The notes under the pieces: model-generated
The model's input: the letters and a program-made list of their open reading frames with translations, nothing else
Told to the model about the DNA's origin: nothing
Databases searched by the model: none
Made by a program: the position numbers and the translations under genes
NCBI GenBank assembly: GCA_021199795.1
Contig: JAJQHJ010000001.1
Location: 17,010 to 81,009 of the forward strand
DNA length: 64,000 nt
From: Oscillospiraceae bacterium
GTDB lineage: Bacteria; Bacillota; Clostridia; Oscillospirales; Ruminococcaceae
Reading direction: 5' to 3'
Part shown: positions 18,621 through 26,107 of the stretch, in pieces
Numbering within the stretch: the stretch's first letter is position 1
How the letters are laid out: the number at the start of each line of letters is the position of its first letter

Positions 18621-20014
18621 TATTTGAGTCCGCTCACTATCGACTTGAAGTGTCTGCCCCTGACCTCAAAGTTCGGGTACATGTCAAACGACGCGCACGC
18701 AGGAGAAAGGGTTACTATGTCGCCGGGATTAGCACTCTTTCTTGCGAGCTCAACAGCCTCTTCCATTCCGGAAGCATGAAGAATGGTGAGCTCATCAGGA
18801 TTATAGAATGGGGTGTCAGTAACAGCTTTTTCTATCTTCGGAGCAGTCTGACCCATGAGAATCAAGGTCTTGACATACTTATTGACCGGCTCGGCAAGAG
18901 GTTCAAAAGGAATCTTCTTGTCATAGCCACCGGCGATAACTATTATCTTTGTCCCGAAAGCCTTGAGACCGGCTATAACTCTTGTCGGACTGGAGGCTAT
19001 CGAGTCATTATAGTACTTGACGCCGTCGAGTTCACGAACAAATTCTATACGATGCTCAACTCCGCCAAAATGGCGCGCAACTCGGCAGATAGAATCTATC
19101 GAAACGTCTCCCCAGACTGCACTGATTGCAGCAAGGTAGTTTTCAATGTTGTGTTCGCCGGGAAGCTTGATCCTCTCAGCTGGAATTATCTTGACGGTCT
19201 TTCTGCCGTCACAATAGCAGAGGACTCTGTCGGAATTGAGATATGCCCCGACTTTGACTGGTGACAGTCTTGAGAAGCCGACCAGATTTCCTCTGACATG
19301 CGAGCCGAGCTTTACTGTCTCGGCATTATCCTGATTCAGGACAGCCTTTGAGAATGCACTCTGGTGGTCAAGGATGTTGCACTTTGCCAAGATATACTCG
19401 TCCATCGTTCCATGGACGTCGAGGTGATTCGGAGATATATTCGTTATAACTGCGACATCAGGAGACTCACGCATCGAAATAAGCTGGAAGCTTGAAAGCT
19501 CAACTACTGCGAAATCAGTTTCAGATATACTTTCTATTCTCGGAAGCAATGCTTTCCCGATATTTCCGCCAAGCCAGACCTTGTAGCCCTCGGCTTTCAG
19601 GAATTCTGAAATTATTGTGGTAGTGGTTGTCTTGCCATCGGAGCCGGTCACTGCATAAATTTTGCATGGGCAGAGCTCAAAGAAAGACTCCATTTCGCTT
19701 GTGATTATTACTCCTGCCCGTCTTGCTTCAACAAGCTTCGGATTGTTGTAGTACATTCCTGGAGTTCTGTATACTACGTCGTAGTCTGTCAAACTGTCGA
19801 GATAACTTTCACCAAGAACGAACTTGACGCCTTTTTCAGAAAGCTCGCTATATAACTCTTGATCGTATTGATCTTTTGTTTTCTTGTCCAAAACAGTTAC
19901 ATCTATTCCCTTTGAGAGAAACAGCCTTATAAGCTCGGTGTGGCTTACACCTGTTCCGATGAAAGCTACTTTCATATCTTTAAGAGAATCAAAAAATCTC
20001 TGTGTCTTGTTCAT
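18620..20014 (-). CDS. murD: UDP-N-acetylmuramoylalanine--D-glutamate ligase MurD
   Basis: The 464-residue protein has a Rossmann-like N-terminal domain (VAFIGTGVSH), the Mur-ligase P-loop GSDGKTTTTT, the NISPNHLDVHG motif, GGVEHRIE and the C-terminal SPACASFDMY motif. It adds D-glutamate to UDP-MurNAc-L-Ala in the cytoplasm. The ATG at 20014 is preceded by AAAGG at 9 bases; a GTG at 20056 would extend it but lacks a ribosome site. It is the first gene of an eleven-gene operon. Confidence 0.94.
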   Translation of the reverse strand: MNKTQRFFDSLKDMKVAFIGTGVSHTELIRLFLSKGIDVTVLDKKTKDQYDQELYSELSEKGVKFVLGESYLDSLTDYDVVYRTPGMYYNNPKLVEARRAGVIITSEMESFFELCPCKIYAVTGSDGKTTTTTIISEFLKAEGYKVWLGGNIGKALLPRIESISETDFAVVELSSFQLISMRESPDVAVITNISPNHLDVHGTMDEYILAKCNILDHQSAFSKAVLNQDNAETVKLGSHVRGNLVGFSRLSPVKVGAYLNSDRVLCYCDGRKTVKIIPAERIKLPGEHNIENYLAAISAVWGDVSIDSICRVARHFGGVEHRIEFVRELDGVKYYNDSIASSPTRVIAGLKAFGTKIIVIAGGYDKKIPFEPLAEPVNKYVKTLILMGQTAPKIEKAVTDTPFYNPDELTILHASGMEEAVELARKSANPGDIVTLSPACASFDMYPNFEVRGRHFKSIVSGLK

Positions 20015-20087
20015 ATATTCACGCCTTTCGGTTTCTTTTACTGAGGCTGAGCACACAATCTGTCATCATACATTTTCAGCCTATAAC

Positions 20088-20116
20088 ATTATATAACATT
20101 TCCCTACGCAATTCAA
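20088..20116 (-). promoter_or_regulatory. Promoter of the murD operon
   Basis: Minus strand: TTGAAT (20116-20111), 17-base spacer, TATAAT (20093-20088). Located about 74 bases upstream of the murD start and divergent to the potA promoter. The stretch 20117-20235 between the two promoters is AT-rich and shows nothing else I can name. Confidence 0.75.
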
Positions 20117-20235
20117 TGCCTATTTTGGCGTCAGGGAAAAGATTTTTTTGAATTTCGGTCAAGGTGACATGGATATGTCGAAAAAAAGGATAAAAAAATA
20201 CTATCAAGATAGCAGGAATATTTATAATTTTATTA

Positions 20236-20264
20236 TTGTAAACGGGCTGAATTTGCTATATAAT
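20236..20264 (+). promoter_or_regulatory. Promoter of the potABCD operon
   Basis: TTGTAA (20236-20241), 17-base spacer, TATAAT (20259-20264), giving a leader of about 60 bases before potA. Confidence 0.7.
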
Positions 20265-20332
20265 AAAAAGTGGCATTATGGGGTATCATGCTGCCGAAAA
20301 AATTGTTTAAAACAAGGAGACAAAGATTGTAA

Positions 20333-21376
20333 TTGAAAAATACTATCATCAGCATACGAAATGCTGTTGTCGAGTATGACGGGGTTCAGGTACTCAAGAG
20401 CATCAACCTCGACATAGTGGACAAGCAATTCGTAACACTCTTGGGTCCGTCGGGATGCGGAAAGACCACAACCCTCAGGATCATCGGTGGCTTTGCCGAA
20501 ATGGCAAGCGGTGAGCTATTTTTTAACGGCGTGAAGATTAACAACCTCCCACCCCACAAGCGTGAGGTCAACACTGTCTTCCAGAAGTACGCGCTTTTCC
20601 CCCATTTGAATATCTACGACAATATCGCTTTCGGTCTGAGGATTCAGAAGCTTCCTGAGAAAGAAATCGCGAATCGTGTCGGAGAGATGCTTGAGCTTGT
20701 TAATATGCAAGGCTTTGAGAAACGCTCGGTCAATTCTCTTTCCGGCGGACAACAACAAAGAATTGCAATAGCCAGAGCTCTTGTTAATCGCCCGAAGGTT
20801 TTGCTTTTGGATGAACCTCTCGGCGCGCTCGATCTCAAGCTCCGAAAGGAAATGCAGATTGAGCTTAAGAGAATGCAGCAGGATCTCGAAATCACATTTA
20901 TCTATGTCACTCATGACCAGGAAGAAGCTCTTACAATGTCTGACACAGTTGTAGTAATGAGAGACGGATGCATTCAACAGATTGGCACACCACAGGACAT
21001 TTATAATGAGCCTGCAAATGCCTTTGTTGCCGACTTTATCGGCGAATCAAACATCATTGACGGAATAATGAGACGTGACTTTCTGGTTGAGTTTGCCGGC
21101 AAGGAATTCTCCTGTGTTGATCAGGGATTTGCTCCGGACGAGCTTGTTGACGTTGTCATAAGACCGGAAGACATCAAGGTTGTTCCGCAGTATCAGGGAG
21201 CTATCGTCGGAGTAGTTGAAAGCTGCATCTTCAAGGGCGTTCACTACGAAATTGGCGTTGATGCTCTCGGCTACAAATGGAAAATACACTCCACTCAGAG
21301 CGAGGAGGCAGGAGCGATTATCGGCATGAATGTAACACCTATGGACATACATATCATGTACAAGTCGGAGGCGTAA
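20333..21376 (+). CDS. potA: Spermidine/putrescine ABC transporter ATP-binding protein PotA
   Basis: The 347-residue ATPase has Walker [10 protein letters not shown], the Q-loop, signature [15 protein letters not shown], Walker [12 protein letters not shown] and a C-terminal TOBE-like domain ([11 protein letters not shown]). It powers import by PotB and PotC. The start is a TTG at 20333: an in-frame TAA lies just upstream and no ATG fits; the AAGGAG site is 13 bases away, which is long. The order potA-B-C-D with overlapping genes supports the polyamine assignment. Confidence 0.93.
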   Translation: MKNTIISIRNAVVEYDGVQVLKSINLDIVDKQFVTLLGPSGCGKTTTLRIIGGFAEMASGELFFNGVKINNLPPHKREVNTVFQKYALFPHLNIYDNIAFGLRIQKLPEKEIANRVGEMLELVNMQGFEKRSVNSLSGGQQQRIAIARALVNRPKVLLLDEPLGALDLKLRKEMQIELKRMQQDLEITFIYVTHDQEEALTMSDTVVVMRDGCIQQIGTPQDIYNEPANAFVADFIGESNIIDGIMRRDFLVEFAGKEFSCVDQGFAPDELVDVVIRPEDIKVVPQYQGAIVGVVESCIFKGVHYEIGVDALGYKWKIHSTQSEEAGAIIGMNVTPMDIHIMYKSEA

Positions 21377-21382
21377 CCCAAG

Positions 21383-22192
21383 GTGAAAGTATCTAAGGTT
21401 TTCGCTGTACCATACGCTGTATGGGTTCTCATCTTCACGATAATTCCTTTGGGACTTGTAATCGGATTCGCTCTTACCGATTCTGACGGAAGCTTTACGC
21501 TTCAGAACCTGTTCGATATGTCAGACTATATGGCGGTACTCTTCCGCTCAATTCTGTTTGCCATTATTGCAACAGTTATCTGTCTTGTTCTGGCTTTTCC
21601 CGCGGCATATATTATCTCGCGTGCAAAGTCGTTCAACCAGTCCTCGCTTATAGTTTTAATAATGGTTCCGATGTGGACAAACTTCATCTTAAGAACCTAC
21701 GCATGGATGACGCTTCTCGAATCGAATGGTCTCATAAACAAGTTTCTGGGACTGTTCGGAATTGGTCCGTTGAACCTTATCAACAACGGCGGTGCTGTAA
21801 TACTCGGCATGGTATATAATTATCTGCCGTTTATGATTCTGCCGCTGTATTCGGTAATGGTCAAGATTGATTCAAGCGTTATCGAAGCGGCAAGGGACTT
21901 GGGTTCAAACAACTTCAACTTAGTAAGAAGAGTCATCCTTCCCCTCTCGATGCCCGGAATCAACTCTGGCATTATAGCCGTTTTCATTCCGAGTGTTTCG
22001 ACATTCGTTATTTCACGAATGCTCGGTGGCGGAACAAGTGACCTTATCGGTGACATAATCGAGTCACAGTTTTTGGGGACTTCGTATAATCCGCACCTCG
22101 GCTCGGCTATGGCACTTGTTCTCATGATAGTTGTAATATTCCTGATGAGCCTGTTCAATCAGTTCGGCTCGGAAGAGGAGGTTATGCCATGA
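21383..22192 (+). CDS. potB: Spermidine/putrescine ABC transporter permease PotB
   Basis: The 269-residue integral membrane protein has about six membrane segments and the EAA loop motif (EAARDLGSNNFNLVRRVILP) that contacts PotA. It starts with a GTG six bases after potA and its stop overlaps the potC start (ATGA). Confidence 0.93.
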   Translation: MKVSKVFAVPYAVWVLIFTIIPLGLVIGFALTDSDGSFTLQNLFDMSDYMAVLFRSILFAIIATVICLVLAFPAAYIISRAKSFNQSSLIVLIMVPMWTNFILRTYAWMTLLESNGLINKFLGLFGIGPLNLINNGGAVILGMVYNYLPFMILPLYSVMVKIDSSVIEAARDLGSNNFNLVRRVILPLSMPGINSGIIAVFIPSVSTFVISRMLGGGTSDLIGDIIESQFLGTSYNPHLGSAMALVLMIVVIFLMSLFNQFGSEEEVMP

Positions 22193-23019
22193 GAAAGCTT
22201 TCCTCAAAGATATACATGTACGCTCTGTACCTGTTTTTGTATCTTCCGATTATTGTTCTGATCGTGTTCTCATTCAATGTATCTAAGTCGCGTTCCAACT
22301 GGACGGGCTTTACCCTTGACTGGTATGTCAAGCTGTTCCACAATGAGACGATACTCACGTCTCTTCGGAACACGGTAATAGTAGCCCTCGCAGCTTCAAT
22401 ATTTGCTACAATCTTAGGCACTACTGCTGCGCTTGGCATAAACAGCATGAAGAAGCGTTCCAAAACTGTTTTCATGAACCTGACATACATACCCGTTGTC
22501 AGCCCTGAAATCATCATGGGTGTATCTCTCATGCTTCTCTTCCAGATTTTCAGAACCTCCTTTGGTTTCCAGTTCGGATTTGCCTCACTAATTCTATCTC
22601 ACATTTCGTTTGACGTTCCGTATGTCATATATAGCGTTCTTCCGAAGCTTCGGGGAATGAACCCGAGTCTCGTCGAAGCCGCTCAGGATCTGGGATGTAA
22701 CCAGCGGCAGGCTTTCTTCAAAGTTGTCATTCCTGAAATCATGCCAGGTATTTTCACAGGATTTCTGATGAGTGTTACCTACTCGATTGACGACTTCGTT
22801 GTCAGCTACTTCACATCTGGTACAAACGTGCAGACCCTTTCAATCACAATCGAGTCGATGACGAGACTTAAGGTTTCTCCTGAAATCAATGCTCTGTCAG
22901 CGATTATATTCTTAGTCATCTGCATTATTCTCATCACTAAGAACATATTCGACAACCGCAAGCTGAGGCGTGAGCAGGAGCAGTTCCGTGCCGCTCAGAG
23001 AAAGGAGAGCATGGTATGA
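22189..23019 (+). CDS. potC: Spermidine/putrescine ABC transporter permease PotC
   Basis: The 276-residue permease has a membrane-spanning N-terminus (LYLPIIVLIVFSFN) typical of PotC and the EAA loop EAAQDLGCNQRQAFFKVVIP. It pairs with PotB to form the translocation path. It overlaps both neighbours by 4 bases. Confidence 0.93.
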   Translation: MRKLSSKIYMYALYLFLYLPIIVLIVFSFNVSKSRSNWTGFTLDWYVKLFHNETILTSLRNTVIVALAASIFATILGTTAALGINSMKKRSKTVFMNLTYIPVVSPEIIMGVSLMLLFQIFRTSFGFQFGFASLILSHISFDVPYVIYSVLPKLRGMNPSLVEAAQDLGCNQRQAFFKVVIPEIMPGIFTGFLMSVTYSIDDFVVSYFTSGTNVQTLSITIESMTRLKVSPEINALSAIIFLVICIILITKNIFDNRKLRREQEQFRAAQRKESMV

Positions 23020-24251
23020 GAAGACTGCTTGCTTTCATAACTGCATTCTTGGTTCTTGCGCTTTCCCTTTGCGGATGCTCTTCGGGTAATGCTTACGGTG
23101 CGTATTCTGAGCTCGATGAGGAGCTCCTTTCCAACTACGACTACACCCGCTTTATGGGTCAGGACATTATTCTGAATGTTGCCAACTGGGGCGAGTATAT
23201 GTGCCTGAACGAAGCGGACATGCTAGATGTAAACGAGGCTTTCGAGGCTCTCACTGGAATCGAGGTCAACTACACTACTTTTGCGAGTAACGAAACTCTT
23301 TACTCCAAAATTCAGTCTGGCAGTGCGGAGTATGACATCATCATTCCGAGTGACTACATGATTTCTAAGATGATTGACGAGGGGCTTGTCCAGAAGCTTG
23401 ACTTCGACAACATCCCGAATCTTAAGAACATCATGGAGACATTTCTATATCCTGAGTATGACCCAACCAACGAATACTCTGTTCCATACCTATGGGGAAT
23501 GGTCGTAATCATCTACAACGCCACTATGGTTGATGAGGAGATAACATCGTGGGCTTCGCTATGGGATGAAGAATATGCCGGAAATATATTGATGTTCAAC
23601 AATCCCCGTGATGCGTTTGGCATCGCTTTGACGTACCTGGGATATTCTCAGAATACTGAAGACGAGCTTGAGCTTCAGGAGGCGGCACTTCTTCTTAAGG
23701 AGCAAAAGTCAATAGTTCAGGCATATGTCATGGACGAGATTTTTGACAAGATGGAGGGCGGCTCTGCAGCAATTGCTCCATACTACTCTGGTGACGCCGT
23801 CACAATGATGGCTGAGAACGAAGATTTAACCTACTGCATCCCTGTTGAGGGCACGAATCAGTTTGTAGATGCAATCTGCATTCCGACCACTGCTCAGAAC
23901 AAGGAAGCTGCGGAAATGTATATAAACTTCCTCTGCGAAGCCGAGGTTGCCCTTGCCAACTGCGAGTACACCGGTTATTCAACCCCGAATCAAGCGGCGT
24001 ATGAGCTTCTAGACGATGAGGTCAAAAACAATCCTTTGCAGTATCCGTCGGATGAATATCTCACGGAGCATACTGAGGTATTTGTAAACCTTTCCGATGA
24101 GGCAAACGAGCTTATGCAAACCCTCTGGAATCAGCTTAAGATTGACGGAACCAATCCGTGGCTTGTTCCCATTTTCCTTGTTGCCATGCTGGCGGCGACG
24201 GTATTTGTCAATGTCCGGCGGGCAAGAAAAAAGCACTCCGATCATCTGTAG
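23016..24251 (+). CDS. potD: Spermidine/putrescine-binding lipoprotein PotD with an extra C-terminal membrane helix
   Basis: The 411-residue protein has a lipoprotein signal peptide (lipobox LCGC, Cys21) and a type II periplasmic-binding fold: VANWGEY near the start, the IIPSDYMISKM region and VPYLWG. Polyamine-binding acidic and aromatic residues are plausible but were not checked one by one. Unlike ordinary PotD it ends with a hydrophobic segment (about residues 385-402) followed by a basic tail RRARKK, so it may be anchored at both ends. It overlaps potC by 4 bases. Confidence 0.9.
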   Translation: MRRLLAFITAFLVLALSLCGCSSGNAYGAYSELDEELLSNYDYTRFMGQDIILNVANWGEYMCLNEADMLDVNEAFEALTGIEVNYTTFASNETLYSKIQSGSAEYDIIIPSDYMISKMIDEGLVQKLDFDNIPNLKNIMETFLYPEYDPTNEYSVPYLWGMVVIIYNATMVDEEITSWASLWDEEYAGNILMFNNPRDAFGIALTYLGYSQNTEDELELQEAALLLKEQKSIVQAYVMDEIFDKMEGGSAAIAPYYSGDAVTMMAENEDLTYCIPVEGTNQFVDAICIPTTAQNKEAAEMYINFLCEAEVALANCEYTGYSTPNQAAYELLDDEVKNNPLQYPSDEYLTEHTEVFVNLSDEANELMQTLWNQLKIDGTNPWLVPIFLVAMLAATVFVNVRRARKKHSDHL

Positions 24252-24254
24252 ATT

Positions 24255-24281
24255 AAATCTGCAGATAGTATCTGTAGATTT
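24255..24281 (+). other. Strong RNA hairpin between potD and the PRPP synthetase gene, without a U-tract
   Basis: Arms 24255-24266 and 24270-24281 pair over 12 positions (one G-U) around a three-base loop AGT. The 3' arm sequence ATCTGTAGATT is also directly repeated at 24244-24254 over the potD stop. No T-run follows, so it is more likely a processing or stability element than a terminator. Confidence 0.55.
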
Positions 24282-24338
24282 AGAATAAAGCAATCCCATC
24301 ACACTATTATTCAAAATACAATATGGAGGCATGATTCA

Positions 24339-25490
24339 ATGACAATGTTAAAAAAGACCTCACAAATCTTCAACCCTGAGCTGAGTGTAGCTCCACTCGG
24401 AATTATCGCAATGGATAACGCAAAAGAGCTCGGCGAGAAGATCAACGACTATCTCGTTACATGGGCAAGACAAGCTGGACGCGATGTTGACACGTTCCTT
24501 ATTCCGTCTAGCTGTCCGAGATTCCAATCTGGCGATGCAAAAGGCTTCATCTACGAGACAGTCAGAGGCTACGACCTTTTCTTCGTATGTGACGTAGGAA
24601 ACTATTCCTGCACATACCCCTATTTCGGCTATGAAAATCGCAAATCTCCAGACGATCATTTCCAGGACTTAAAACGATTGATTCAGGCAGCAGGAGGAAA
24701 GGCGCACAGAGTCAATGTAATCATGCCGCTCCTCTATGGAGGAAGACAGCACCGGCGCAATGGAAGAGAGTCCCTTGACGCTGCATGCATGCTCCAGGAG
24801 CTCCAGAATATCGGAGTTGAGAATGTTCTTACATTTGATGCTCACGACCCGAGAGTCATGAACGCTGTGCCGCTTATGGGCTTTGACAACATCGTTCCAT
24901 CTTACCAGGCACTTAAAGCACTCTTCAAGGCTTTCCCCGACCTGATTGTAGACAAGGAGCATTTCATGATTGTATCACCAGACGAGGGCGGAATGAATCG
25001 GAATATGCACTATTCATCTGAGCTCCAGGTTACACTAGGAATGTTCTACAAGCGCAGAGACGTAAGCCAGGTTATAGACGGTGTCAACAAGATTGAAGCT
25101 CATGAGTATCTCGGAAACGACGTTACGGGAATGGACATCTTCATCGCAGATGACATCATTTCCTCCGGAAAGTCGATGATTGAAGTGGCTTACGATCTCA
25201 AGAAAAGAAACGCCAAGAGAATCTTCACTTATGCTACTTACTGCATCTTCACCAAAGGCTATGACGAAATGGACAAGGCTTACGCAGATGGCATTATAGA
25301 CGGAGTATTCGGAACTAACCTTACTTATGCTCCCGAGGAGCTTCTCAAAAAAGAGTGGTACCATGTTGTAGATTGCTCGAAGTATGCTTCCTACTTCATC
25401 ACAGCTCTCAACCACGATATGTCAGTCAGCTCGATTATAGACCCGCATGAGAAGATCCAGACACTTATCAAGGAGCATAGAGCGAAATAA
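24339..25490 (+). CDS. prs: Ribose-phosphate pyrophosphokinase (PRPP synthetase), long clostridial form
   Basis: The 383-residue protein has a PRPP-synthetase layout: an N-terminal ATP-binding half with YGGRQHRR and the metal-binding FDAHDPRV region, and a C-terminal phosphoribosyl site DIFIADDIISSGKSM (PRPP loop). It makes PRPP from ribose-5-phosphate and ATP for nucleotide, His and Trp synthesis. Typical Prs is about 310-320 residues; the extra length is spread over insertions, such as that around residues 75-110. A GGAGG site lies 9 bases before the ATG. It may be cotranscribed with potABCD. Confidence 0.85.
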   Translation: MTMLKKTSQIFNPELSVAPLGIIAMDNAKELGEKINDYLVTWARQAGRDVDTFLIPSSCPRFQSGDAKGFIYETVRGYDLFFVCDVGNYSCTYPYFGYENRKSPDDHFQDLKRLIQAAGGKAHRVNVIMPLLYGGRQHRRNGRESLDAACMLQELQNIGVENVLTFDAHDPRVMNAVPLMGFDNIVPSYQALKALFKAFPDLIVDKEHFMIVSPDEGGMNRNMHYSSELQVTLGMFYKRRDVSQVIDGVNKIEAHEYLGNDVTGMDIFIADDIISSGKSMIEVAYDLKKRNAKRIFTYATYCIFTKGYDEMDKAYADGIIDGVFGTNLTYAPEELLKKEWYHVVDCSKYASYFITALNHDMSVSSIIDPHEKIQTLIKEHRAK

Positions 25491-25534
25491 TCTGGCATAG
25501 AGTATCTTGAATAATTTGAGAAAGGATGATCCCA

Positions 25535-26038
25535 ATGCTTAAGGAATTCACTATAGGTGAACTTTCATTCAACCCATTTGAGAGAATCGGCAACGACTGG
25601 TGCCTTATCTCGGCTGGAACTGAAAGTAGCTTCAACACGATGACTGCCTCCTGGGGCGGAGTCGGAATTCTCTGGGGAAGAGAAGTTGCTACATGCTATA
25701 TAAGACCTCAGAGATATACAAAGAAATTTGTTGACGGAAGCGACTATTTCACCCTCAGCTTCTTCCCTGATGGATACAAGAAAGCTCTTGGGCTCTGCGG
25801 AAGAGTTTCCGGACGAGACCACGACAAGCCGAAAGAAGCCGGTCTCACTCCCCTTTTCACTGACGGAACGGTCACTTTTGAAGAAGCGAATCTTGTTTTG
25901 GTTTGCAGAAAGCTCTACGCTCAGGAATTGACTGAAGAATCATTTGTCGACAAGACAGTATTTGAGCACAACTATCCTGAGAACGATCTTCACACGATGT
26001 ATATCGGCGAGATAGTCAAGGCTTACAAGGCGGACTGA
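25535..26038 (+). CDS. Flavin reductase family protein (FMN-binding split barrel)
   Basis: The 167-residue protein matches the flavin-reductase-like split barrel: GNDWCLISAG, NTMTASWGGVGILWGR, TCYIRPQRYTKKF and LSFFPDGYKKAL, a pattern of small clostridial FMN-binding proteins. It may pass electrons to a partner or simply bind FMN. The ATG at 25535 is chosen because AAAGG is 9 bases upstream; the ATG at 25526 touches the same site. Confidence 0.85.
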   Translation: MLKEFTIGELSFNPFERIGNDWCLISAGTESSFNTMTASWGGVGILWGREVATCYIRPQRYTKKFVDGSDYFTLSFFPDGYKKALGLCGRVSGRDHDKPKEAGLTPLFTDGTVTFEEANLVLVCRKLYAQELTEESFVDKTVFEHNYPENDLHTMYIGEIVKAYKAD

Positions 26039-26056
26039 AATCAATTCTAAAACATG

Positions 26057-26101
26057 GCTCCCTTTCATAAACTCATCTTAGGACGAGTTTCGGAAGGGAG
26101 C
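26057..26101 (+). promoter_or_regulatory. Hairpin that encloses the ribosome binding site of the Ca2+-ATPase gene
   Basis: Outer stem GCTCCCTT (26057-26064) with AAGGGAGC (26094-26101), extendable by two pairs, and inner stem AAACTC (26069-26074) with GAGTTT (26085-26090). The AAGGGAG ribosome site of the downstream gene lies in the 3' arm. The following CTTTATC is a poor U-tract, so it could be a weak terminator, a translational control element, or both. Confidence 0.55.
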
Positions 26102-26107
26102 TTTATC

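Noticed and set aside
18650..19264. A 204-codon plus-strand open frame within murD
   Set aside because: Antisense to murD with all its conserved motifs; no promoter or ribosome site.
20148..20336. A 62-codon open frame in the murD-potA intergenic region
   Set aside because: It runs through the potA promoter and ribosome site and its protein is AT-driven (Lys, Asn, Tyr, Ile); more likely leader DNA.
24244..24281. ATCTGTAGATT repeats as a CRISPR-like or attachment-site element
   Set aside because: Only two direct copies and one inverted copy within 38 bases, no spacers, no cas or integrase gene nearby.
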